A stretch of 64,000 nt of DNA from Akkermansiaceae bacterium UBA2381 (lineage in GTDB: Bacteria > Verrucomicrobiota > Verrucomicrobiia > Verrucomicrobiales > DEV007): assembly GCA_002344215.1 (NCBI GenBank), contig DDSV01000049.1, forward strand, positions 122,519-186,518, given 5' to 3'. The stretch's first letter is position 1, and every line of letters begins with the position of its first letter. The notes beneath the pieces are model-generated. The model made no database searches. It was not told where the DNA came from and worked only from the letters and a program-made list of their open reading frames with translations. Of the stretch, positions 52,261 to 59,141 are shown piece after piece. The position numbers were made by a program, and so were the translations under genes.

Positions 52261-52590
52261 ATGATGAAAACAACCATGCGAACCTGGAAGCGTCTTGCGG
52301 TAGGCGTAGGATTGGTCGTCGTCGCCTTGGGTGCAATGAAGATATGGAATAAGCACGACTTTTGTCAGGGCTGGTCGGACCATTATGCTGCCCGGGCGAA
52401 GGAGCTTCGTGCCGAAGCGGCCAACCGCGCTTCTGAGCATGCCGAAGCGGAAAAGTATCGGGTTGCGGCGGATAGCCACGACCTTATTTCACGAAAGTAT
52501 GCCGCCATCGCTTCGAGGCCATGGCGTCCTTATCCTGGCTATCCACTCATCACCGCTGACGAGCAGTGGAAGATTGAAGGAGGAAAGTGA
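52261..52590 (+). CDS. Small membrane-anchored cassette protein of unknown function
   Basis: I do not recognise this 109-residue protein. A basic N-terminus (KTTMRTWKRL) and a membrane segment (about residues 11-26, AVGVGLVVVALGAMKIW) precede a highly charged, Ala-rich alpha-helical region with a likely coiled coil (YAARAKELRAEAANRASEHA), then a short Pro-rich end. The length, its start 13 nt from the previous core site and its stop 15 nt before the next attC-like site fit a cassette gene. The ATG 52261 or 52264 may be used. Function is unknown; short membrane or exported proteins are common in integron cassettes. Confidence 0.75.
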   Translation: MMKTTMRTWKRLAVGVGLVVVALGAMKIWNKHDFCQGWSDHYAARAKELRAEAANRASEHAEAEKYRVAADSHDLISRKYAAIASRPWRPYPGYPLITADEQWKIEGGK

Positions 52591-52605
52591 CCGCCCCAGG
52601 CTGAT

Positions 52606-52666
52606 GCCTAACGATATGCTCCGGTTGCCATCGACTCGTCTCGCGGGCCGGGTCGCTGAGTTGGGG
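52606..52666 (+). other. attC-like recombination site 2
   Basis: Order: R'' GCCTAAC (52606-52612), 5-nt spacer, L'' GCTCCGG (52618-52624), central hairpin, L' CCGGGTC (52648-52654), 5-nt spacer, R' GTTGGGG (52660-52666). The L boxes pair through CCGG, a G-T wobble and one mismatch. R' differs from GTTRRRY at its last base. Length is 61 bp, within the normal attC range. Confidence 0.6.
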
Positions 52667-52669
52667 GTG

Positions 52670-52750
52670 ATGGTGAAAATAACTACCCTTCTCTTCTGCT
52701 CGATCCTCCTCCTGTTTGGAAGTCTTGTCGACGTCAGTCAACGAGTCTGA
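52670..52750 (+). pseudogene. Short signal-peptide stub after attC-like site 2
   Basis: A 26-codon ORF (MVKITTLLFCSILLLFGSLV) begins 4 nt after the second attC-like core and ends at TGA 52748-52750. It reads as a signal peptide or lipoprotein leader with little following it. It is best viewed as the first part of a third cassette whose remainder was lost, or a small ORF in its own right. No third attC-like site was found. Confidence 0.4.
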
Positions 52751-52811
52751 ACTGAGACTATCCTACCGTGTCTTGCCCCCCCTCTCGGTGCGGCGGATAA
52801 ACCCGACCCTC

Positions 52812-53516
52812 TCACCCCTTCCGATGCGCCCGTCGGTGCAGTTGCAAATCCAAAACCGTTTTCCCGACCACCAGAATAGCCAGCAGCAGAACCGGTTGCC
52901 CAAAAGCCATCACCACAAACGCCCCGAACAAGATAGCGAGGTGGAGAACGACGATCCTCGGGTAGGGGGCGAACATCTGCTTATTCAGGTCTGTCTCCCG
53001 GTTCTCCCCTTTGCCCAGATAATTCCAGACAAAGGAGACCCCATGACTGACCATGAGGGCCAGAAGCGCCCAAAGCATGGGTCCGGTGAACTCGGCCGCC
53101 ATATAACGCGGCCCCGCACCGGGTTTCCCGCCGAGCAGAGAAAAGATGAAGACTCCATGCACGAGGCAGAAGATCCCGTAATGGACGGTGAAAAACGCGG
53201 ACAGCCCGAGCTTGCCCGGAAGTAAACCGGGCTGTGAATCCGGCGGAGCGACGGTCATGATTCTCAGGATCGTAAAGAGTCCGATCACAAGATTCTCCGC
53301 CCAGTAAAGGATCACGATCTCGAAAATGCTCCAGTCCAGGAAGAACGCGCCGAAGAGGGGCACCAGATTGGCCAGCACGAGAAATCCTCCGGAGAGCAGG
53401 AGGGTATTTCCAGAATTTCCGAAGGAGGATCGCTCGACTTTTTCCACCCTGCGGATGGTCCGGAGATCTGACAGAAAGACAAGTGTAATCCGTCGGAAAT
53501 GACCGGTTTTCGTCAC
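52812..53516 (-). CDS. DUF6498-like multi-pass membrane protein
   Basis: A 234-residue inner-membrane protein with about six hydrophobic segments, for example LLLSGGFLVLANLVPLFGAF, ALLALMVSHGVSFVWNYL and PIVVLHLAILFGAFVVM-like sequence. The motif ILYWAENLVIGLFTILRI near the second segment and the HYGIFCLVHGVFIF segment agree with the DUF6498 family, whose function is not known. Start is GTG 53516 (VTKTGHF) or the later GTG near 53447 (VEKVERSSFGN), which has an AGG just before it and gives the more usual length. It lies beyond the right edge of the cassette cluster. Confidence 0.75.
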   Translation of the reverse strand: MTKTGHFRRITLVFLSDLRTIRRVEKVERSSFGNSGNTLLLSGGFLVLANLVPLFGAFFLDWSIFEIVILYWAENLVIGLFTILRIMTVAPPDSQPGLLPGKLGLSAFFTVHYGIFCLVHGVFIFSLLGGKPGAGPRYMAAEFTGPMLWALLALMVSHGVSFVWNYLGKGENRETDLNKQMFAPYPRIVVLHLAILFGAFVVMAFGQPVLLLAILVVGKTVLDLQLHRRAHRKG

Positions 53517-53626
53517 AAATTTTCAGCTTGTTGCCAATCGTGTGCGGATGATAGCATCCCTCTTCCCTCCCGGCGGGTCCTGACAAACCTGCCCCGCCTT
53601 TTTACGCCTCCTCTGCCCTCACCTGA

Positions 53627-55552
53627 ATGGATGATCGATTAACCCAGCTCAACGCCAATCCCGGCGATTGGGCCCTGCGCTGTTCGGTTGCCCGTGATTT
53701 CTACGACTCAGGACATTTTGACGAGGCGACACGGCTGATGAGGGCGGCCCCGGAAATCCCCGGAGGGGATGAAAACATTGTCTTTGCCGCCACCGTGATC
53801 GCCGCGACCAGCCCCCGGGAGGCGGCAGCCGTGATCGAGCAATACACAGCGAAACACGGACTCGGCTTTGCGATTCTCCAGTTGAAAAAACGGCTCGGAC
53901 TCGACGGCGGCCCCGCCCGACCGGTGCCCGCCGGACCTGCCCACGCCCCCGTGCCCGCCGAACCGGCACCAGCCGCGGCGACCACCACTCCTGTTTCGCC
54001 TGAGCCTGTTCCTGCAGAGTCCGCACCGGAAACGGTTCACGAGACTGTTGCTCCGGAAAAATCCGACCCGCTCGAGCCTGGGGCCGCAACCCCCGAGGGA
54101 AACGAATCCAAACTGATCCTGGTCGAGGGTACGGGGGTCCTCGCCGCGGAAGTTCCGCCGTTGAAAAAAGCCCAGCTGCGAGCGGTCACGGTGGCCGTGG
54201 TGGTGCATGTCGTTCTCCTCATTGCCCTGACCTTCCTGTCGACCTCCACTCCTCCCCCTCCACCCCCGCAGATCACGGCCTCCGCCTCACCTGAAGCCGA
54301 AGCGGACGACATGGTAAACCGGACCCTGATGGAAACCAAAACCCGGACCGCCTCGGAGGTTCCTCAAGTTCAGCCCGTGGTTAATAGCAATGCCTTTTCG
54401 AACCTGGCGATCCCGGACAACTTTGATATCGGGGCGGATCTTTCGATGAGTTCATTCTCTGAGGGCGAACTGTCCTTTGGCCTGTCGATGGGGGGACTCG
54501 GGGGAGTCTCCAACATGGGTTCCATTCCCGCCGGAATGCGTTCGCGCTGCACCCTCGCCCAGCGCATGGAACGTCTCCGCGAGAACGGAGGCGAAGACCG
54601 CGCCGAGCGCGCCGTCGTGAAGGGACTCGAGTTTCTCGCCAGCAAGCAGAACCGGGAGACAGGGGCTTTCGGGGACGTCTTCACCGCCGGAATGAGCGGC
54701 CTCGCCCTCCTCGCCTTTCTCGGCCATTGCGAGACTCCCGAGTCGATGAAATTCGGCAACGCCGTCTCCGGGGCGGCGATCTATCTGATGGATCGCTGTC
54801 GCAACAACGAAGGGAAAATCTCGAACGGAACAACGGGCGATCATGAGACCTACGAACATGCCATCGCGACCTACGCCCTCGCCGAGCTTTTCACGATGAC
54901 AAACGAGAGCGGGAAGGAGATTCCCCAACTCGAGGCGGTCCTCCGGCGAGCGGTTGATGTCATCATCAAGGCCCAATCGGATGACGGAGGCTGGCCCTAC
55001 GGTTTTGATCGGGAGCAAACAAGCGACATGTCGGTCACCAGCTGGCATGTCCAGGCTCTGAAGGCGGCCTACAACACCGGTCGCACCTTCCCCGGGGTCC
55101 AGGCCTCTCTCGACAAAGCGACCACCGGATACATACCCTCGATCCAGGATTCCGGGGGAGCCTTCAAATATAAGGCCGCGGAACGCGACGGGCGCCCCTC
55201 CCTGACCGCCGCCGCCCTCCTCTCCATGGAAATCTGGAAAGGATCGGGAACCCTTCCCTACAACAAAGGGCTCGAGTATCTGATCAAGCGGTATGAAGAC
55301 CCCATACCGCGCATGGACGGTATCTTCTACGCGACCTACTACAATACCCAGTTCCTTTTTCTCGTCGGCGGGAAACCCTGGGATGAATACAACCGCAAAC
55401 TTCAGCCCTGGCTTCTCGACTCGCAGAACGCCGATGGATCATGGACCACCGACGGCGGCGTTGACGACAGGCAGTTTTACAATACCGCCTGGGCGATTCT
55501 CATGCTCGAGGTCTATTACCGCTATCTTCCGACGACGGACAGGAAACGGTGA
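53627..55552 (+). CDS. TonB-like anchored protein with squalene-cyclase-type alpha/alpha toroid
   Basis: A 641-residue protein. The N-terminal about 90 residues resemble a short TPR (RCSVARDFYDSGHFDEATRL). A Pro/Ala-rich segment follows, then one membrane helix (about 187-206, VTVAVVVHVVLLIALTFLS) with a PPPPPP run directly after, as in TonB-type anchors. A repeated toroid domain of the squalene cyclase/prenyltransferase type fills about 310-635, with AIATYALAELF, AQSDDGGWPYGFDREQTSDM and QNADGSWTTDGGVDDRQFYN. No DCTAE-type cyclase catalytic motif was found, so enzymatic cyclisation is doubtful. A role with the ExbB/D motor is possible but not shown. Confidence 0.82.
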   Translation: MDDRLTQLNANPGDWALRCSVARDFYDSGHFDEATRLMRAAPEIPGGDENIVFAATVIAATSPREAAAVIEQYTAKHGLGFAILQLKKRLGLDGGPARPVPAGPAHAPVPAEPAPAAATTTPVSPEPVPAESAPETVHETVAPEKSDPLEPGAATPEGNESKLILVEGTGVLAAEVPPLKKAQLRAVTVAVVVHVVLLIALTFLSTSTPPPPPPQITASASPEAEADDMVNRTLMETKTRTASEVPQVQPVVNSNAFSNLAIPDNFDIGADLSMSSFSEGELSFGLSMGGLGGVSNMGSIPAGMRSRCTLAQRMERLRENGGEDRAERAVVKGLEFLASKQNRETGAFGDVFTAGMSGLALLAFLGHCETPESMKFGNAVSGAAIYLMDRCRNNEGKISNGTTGDHETYEHAIATYALAELFTMTNESGKEIPQLEAVLRRAVDVIIKAQSDDGGWPYGFDREQTSDMSVTSWHVQALKAAYNTGRTFPGVQASLDKATTGYIPSIQDSGGAFKYKAAERDGRPSLTAAALLSMEIWKGSGTLPYNKGLEYLIKRYEDPIPRMDGIFYATYYNTQFLFLVGGKPWDEYNRKLQPWLLDSQNADGSWTTDGGVDDRQFYNTAWAILMLEVYYRYLPTTDRKR

Positions 55553-55553
55553 C

Positions 55554-55649
55554 TTGGTCCTTGGTCCTTGGTCCTTGGTCCTTGGTCCTTGGTCCCTGGT
55601 CCCTGGTCCTCCGTAGCCCGGAGGGCGAAGGGGGATTGGTCCCTGGTCC
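55554..55649. repeat. TTGGTCC heptamer tandem array
   Basis: Six TTGGTCC copies (55554-55595) and two CTGGTCC copies (55596-55609) run head to tail starting one base after the TGA of the toroid gene. After 26 nt containing a CCGTAGCCCGGAGGGCG palindrome, one TTGGTCC and one CTGGTCC recur at 55636-55649. It precedes the cupin gene start by 54 nt. Confidence 0.92.
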
Positions 55650-55703
55650 AATATGTTCAAAGCTTCCCCTTTCAATGCCACTCAGGTCCGCTTACTTTGG
55701 CGG

Positions 55704-56066
55704 ATGGAGAATGAGGTGATTGAAAAGAATTTCCAGATTTCGCGGCTCGCCGAAATCCAACCGACGCCCTGTCCCTGCGGACAGTCGCGACGGGCCTTCA
55801 TGAACGAGGAGAACTCCGTCGCCTCCATGCACCTCGTGGAAATCAAGCAGGACAGCGAGCTGCATTACCACAAGGTAATGACCGAGCTGTATTACGTGCT
55901 CGAAGGCGAAGGCCACATCGAACTGGACGGACAGATTCACCCGCTTACCCCGGGAACGGCGGTATTGATCAAGCCGGGCTGCCGTCACCGGGCGGTGGGC
56001 AATACCCTGAAGATCCTGAATATTCCCGTCCCCAAGTTTAATCCCGAAGACGAATATCCCGCCTGA
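55704..56066 (+). CDS. Small cupin-domain protein
   Basis: A 120-residue beta-barrel cupin. Start ATG 55704 (MENEVIEKNFQISR) is chosen because the frame further upstream only adds repeat-proximal sequence. Motif 1 appears as ELHYHKVMTELYYVLEGEGHIELDG and motif 2 as PGTAVLIKPGCRHRAVG, giving two His ligands and a Glu in motif 1 and one His in motif 2, so metal binding is likely. It resembles small mannose-6-phosphate-isomerase-like cupins, but no specific reaction can be assigned. It precedes ribBA by 39 nt. Confidence 0.85.
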   Translation: MENEVIEKNFQISRLAEIQPTPCPCGQSRRAFMNEENSVASMHLVEIKQDSELHYHKVMTELYYVLEGEGHIELDGQIHPLTPGTAVLIKPGCRHRAVGNTLKILNIPVPKFNPEDEYPA

Positions 56067-56105
56067 GCCACCATTGGCTCACGACGAACGTAACTCCCCA
56101 TTATC

Positions 56106-57302
56106 ATGGCATTCAGCAACATCGAGGAAGTCATCGCCGATATCCGTCACGGAAAAATGGTGATCATTGTGGACGATGAGGACAGGGAAAATGAGGGCGA
56201 CCTCGTCTGTGCCGCGTCGAAAATCACTCCGGAGATCATCAATTTCATGGCCACCCACGGCCGCGGCCTGATCTGTGCGCCCATCTCCCAGGACGCCGCT
56301 GAAAGACTGGGCCTGCCGCTGATGGTCCGCCGAAACACGGAGTCCCACGGCACCAATTTCACGGTCGCAGTCGATGCCGCCGACGGAGTCACCACGGGAA
56401 TCAGCGCCGCCGATCGCGCAAAAACGGTGCAGGTGCTCGCCAATCCGCTCTCGGAGCCCCGCGATCTCGTTCGCCCCGGGCACATCCTGCCTTTGCAGGC
56501 AAAACAGGGAGGTGTCCTGCGCCGGGCTGGCCATACCGAGGCCGCCGTCGATCTTGCCCGACTCGCGGGCCTTGAACCGGCCGGAGTGATTTGTGAGATT
56601 CTGAACGAGGACGGCACCATGGCACGCCTCCCGCAACTGATGCAGTTCGCGGAAAAACATCAGCTCCGCATCGGAACAATTGCCGCCCTCATCGAATATC
56701 GCCGCAGCGAGGAGAAACTCGTCGAGCGCATCGAGAAAATCCAGATGCCGACCGATTTCGGCACCTTCGATCTCATCATCTACGCCAGCACCCTCAACCC
56801 GGACGAACATCACCTCGCCCTCGTGAAGGGCGACATCCTGCCCGATGAGCCCGTCCTCGTTCGGGTCCACTCCGAATGCCTGACGGGCGATGTTTTCGGA
56901 TCGCGCCGATGCGACTGCGGGAGCCAGTTGCACTCCGCCCTCGCCCAGATCGAAGAGGCCGGCAAAGGAGTCCTCGTCTACATGCGACAGGAGGGTCGCG
57001 GCATCGGTCTCGCCAATAAAATCCGGGCCTACAAGCTGCAGGAGGAAGGTCTCGACACAGTCGAAGCAAACGAACGGCTCGGCTTCGGGTCCGATCTGCG
57101 GGACTACGGCATGGGAGCCCAGATTCTCTACGATCTGGGGGTGCGCAAAATACGTCTCATGACCAACAACCCCAGGAAGGTCGTCGGTCTTGACGGTCAC
57201 AAACTTGAGATCGTCGAAAAAGTGCCCATTCGAACCATTCCGAACGAACACAACGAACGTTATCTCGACACCAAGCGGGACAAGCTGGGGCATTTGCTCT
57301 GA
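56106..57302 (+). CDS. ribBA: Bifunctional DHBP synthase / GTP cyclohydrolase II
   Basis: A 398-residue riboflavin enzyme. The N-terminal RibB domain makes 3,4-dihydroxybutanone phosphate from ribulose 5-phosphate and shows DDEDRENEGDLV and ATHGRGLICAPI. The C-terminal RibA domain opens GTP; it has zinc cysteines in CLTGDVFGSRRCDCGSQL, the MRQEGRGIGLANKIRAYKLQ segment and GFGSDLRDYGMGAQIL. Both active sites look intact. No FMN riboswitch was recognised in the short 39-nt leader. ribH follows 217 nt downstream, after a palindromic repeat array. Confidence 0.97.
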   Translation: MAFSNIEEVIADIRHGKMVIIVDDEDRENEGDLVCAASKITPEIINFMATHGRGLICAPISQDAAERLGLPLMVRRNTESHGTNFTVAVDAADGVTTGISAADRAKTVQVLANPLSEPRDLVRPGHILPLQAKQGGVLRRAGHTEAAVDLARLAGLEPAGVICEILNEDGTMARLPQLMQFAEKHQLRIGTIAALIEYRRSEEKLVERIEKIQMPTDFGTFDLIIYASTLNPDEHHLALVKGDILPDEPVLVRVHSECLTGDVFGSRRCDCGSQLHSALAQIEEAGKGVLVYMRQEGRGIGLANKIRAYKLQEEGLDTVEANERLGFGSDLRDYGMGAQILYDLGVRKIRLMTNNPRKVVGLDGHKLEIVEKVPIRTIPNEHNERYLDTKRDKLGHLL

Positions 57303-57308
57303 GCTGAC

Positions 57309-57468
57309 CCAACCCCGCGTTGGCGCCCAACGCGGCTACCTTTCGCGCTGAAGTGCGCCCTTTCAAGGTAGGGTCGTTCGGCCCGAACGACCGATTGCCC
57401 GTTCCTTCACTTCGAGACGTCCAACCCCGCGTTGGCGCTCAACGCGGCTACCTTTCGCGCTGAAGTGC
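57309..57468. repeat. Palindromic repeat array between ribBA and ribH
   Basis: Two 48-nt copies (57309-57356 and 57421-57468) differ at one base and each contains the hairpin GCGTTGGCGCCCAACGC or its near copy. Between them lies a perfect palindrome GGTCGTTCGG-C-CCGAACGACC. The set resembles a REP/BIME-type element inserted between two genes of one pathway. Confidence 0.88.
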
Positions 57469-57519
57469 ATTTCCTCTAGCAGTTGCCAATTTCACCCTCC
57501 GCCCCTACCTTGCGATTCC

Positions 57520-58008
57520 ATGTCCAAATCCGCACCCGAATCGCCCGGACCGATCGCCCGCAAAGGAAACGTCACCATCGTCGCAAGCCGCTATAACAGC
57601 CGCTTCACCGACGCCCTGGTTGAATCCTCCTCCGCAACGCTCGCCAAGCTGGCACCCGATCTGGAGGTCAAGGTCGTCCGCGTCCCCGGCGCTTTCGAAA
57701 TTCCCGTGGTGGTCGAGGCCGTCGCCTGTTCGGAAACCCCACCGCTCGCCATCATCGCCCTCGGAGTCATCATCCGGGGTTCCACCGCCCACGCCGATCT
57801 CATTGCCGAGTCCATCACCCGCAGTCTTCAGGAAACGGGAGTTTCCCATCTCGTGCCCGTCATTCACGAGGTCCTCCTCGTCGAAAACGCAGCCCAGGCG
57901 GAAGTCCGCACCCTCGGAGACGAGCTGAACCGCGGTCGCGAAGCGGCCGAGGCGGCCGTCGCCATGATCGAAGTAATGGACTCGCTCGATCCCTATTGCC
58001 CTTTCTAA
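57520..58008 (+). CDS. ribH: 6,7-dimethyl-8-ribityllumazine synthase
   Basis: A 162-residue lumazine synthase, condensing the RibB and RibD products into the riboflavin precursor. The VPGAFEIPV loop and GVIIRGSTAHADLIAESITR are typical and include the active-site histidine in TAHAD. The following segment reads HLVPVIHEVLLVENAAQAEV, where most homologues have a GVLT-type segment, so this is a divergent subgroup. It is followed 7 nt later by the D-2-hydroxyacid dehydrogenase gene; ribD and ribE are not in the window. Confidence 0.95.
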   Translation: MSKSAPESPGPIARKGNVTIVASRYNSRFTDALVESSSATLAKLAPDLEVKVVRVPGAFEIPVVVEAVACSETPPLAIIALGVIIRGSTAHADLIAESITRSLQETGVSHLVPVIHEVLLVENAAQAEVRTLGDELNRGREAAEAAVAMIEVMDSLDPYCPF

Positions 58009-58015
58009 TCCAGCC

Positions 58016-58981
58016 ATGACTGACACGCTTGTATTCCTCGACCGCGATACGACCGACCGCGGGGACATTGATTTCTCCGGGATCGAATCGCTCGGAAAAC
58101 TGATCAGCTATCCCGTGAGCACCCGTGCGGAAACGGTTCAGAGGATCTCCGAGGCTGACATCGTCCTGACTAACAAAGCCGTCATTGGAGCAGAGGAAAT
58201 GGATGCGGCAAAGAATCTCAAGCTGATCCAGGTCGTCGCCACCGGGGTCAACAACATCGATCTGAACGCGGCCAGAGAACGCAATCTCGCCGTTTGTAAT
58301 GTCAGCGGATACAGCACCGAAGCCGTCGCCCAGCACGTCTTTGCGAGCCTGCTGAACCTGATGTCGAATGTGCACCGTTTCGCCGCCGAGCCCGAAAAAT
58401 GGGCGCAATCACCCATCTTCACCCGACTCGACTATCCCGTCACCGAGCTTTCCGGGAAGACCCTCGGCATCGTCGGACTCGGTTCGATCGGCAGCGCCGT
58501 CGCCCGCATCGCGGAGGCCTTCGGGATGAAGGTGATTGCCTATGGTCGCGAAGGTTCCTCAAACGAAGGACCCATCCCGCGCCTCGGGCACGAGGCCTTT
58601 TTTGCGGCCGCTGATGCCATCACCCTGCATTGCCCGCTCACTCCCGAGACCCACCATTTCATCAATGCGAATACGCTGAAACTGATGAAGCCGGGAGCCG
58701 TCCTCATCAACACGGGTCGTGGCGATCTGGTGAACGAAATCGCGCTGGTCCACACCCTGCAATCCGGTGCGATCCGCGGAGCCGCGGTCGACGTTCTCAC
58801 CCCCGAACCGCCTTCCGCTGACCATCCTTTCCTCGTCGCCTGCGCCGCCGGTCTCGACAATCTCTTTATCACCCCTCACACCGCCTGGAGCGCTCGCGAG
58901 GCGAGACAGCGATTGCTCGACGGAATCGTGGCGAATATCGAAGCCTTCCGCAGGGGTGAACGGGTGAACCGGGTGGTGTAA
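58016..58981 (+). CDS. D-2-hydroxyacid dehydrogenase (glycerate dehydrogenase-like)
   Basis: A 321-residue NAD-dependent enzyme reducing 2-oxoacids or hydroxypyruvate. The Rossmann loop is LGIVGLGSIGSAVARIA. Catalytic residues are visible: Arg in LINTGRGDLVNE, Glu in DVLTPEPPSADHPF and His in ITPHTAWSAREAR. The pattern is closest to the glycerate/hydroxypyruvate branch, but substrate cannot be fixed. It lies 7 nt after ribH and is probably co-transcribed without a shared pathway. The stop is followed by a 15-bp perfect inverted repeat. Confidence 0.93.
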   Translation: MTDTLVFLDRDTTDRGDIDFSGIESLGKLISYPVSTRAETVQRISEADIVLTNKAVIGAEEMDAAKNLKLIQVVATGVNNIDLNAARERNLAVCNVSGYSTEAVAQHVFASLLNLMSNVHRFAAEPEKWAQSPIFTRLDYPVTELSGKTLGIVGLGSIGSAVARIAEAFGMKVIAYGREGSSNEGPIPRLGHEAFFAAADAITLHCPLTPETHHFINANTLKLMKPGAVLINTGRGDLVNEIALVHTLQSGAIRGAAVDVLTPEPPSADHPFLVACAAGLDNLFITPHTAWSAREARQRLLDGIVANIEAFRRGERVNRVV

Positions 58982-58982
58982 G

Positions 58983-59060
58983 AAACGGGCCGGAGACCCG
59001 TTCCACGTTTTAAACTCTCTACATTCGGACACACCTCTGTAGAGCGGGTCTCCGGCCCGC
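58983..59060. repeat. Long-arm inverted repeat of the GGGCCGGAGACCCG family
   Basis: Arms CGGGCCGGAGACCCG (58986-59000) and CGGGTCTCCGGCCCG (59045-59059) are a perfect 15-bp inverted repeat with 44 nt between. Each arm is itself nearly palindromic and resembles the element at 24552-24573. Confidence 0.75.
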
Positions 59061-59141
59061 TTTGATCATCAACCGGATCATTTGAATCCTTCGGGAATTT
59101 TGAGTTTGTCTCTGCGGAAACGGCCCGATAGTCTATTCCCC

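Noticed and set aside
55554..55649. CRISPR-like array
   Set aside because: The units are 7 nt with no spacers, so it is a simple tandem repeat, and no cas gene is near.
56067..56105. FMN riboswitch before ribBA
   Set aside because: The 39-nt gap is too short for the aptamer and has none of its conserved segments.
56079..57293. Minus-strand open frame of 404 codons
   Set aside because: It is antisense to ribBA, whose conserved motifs establish the plus strand.
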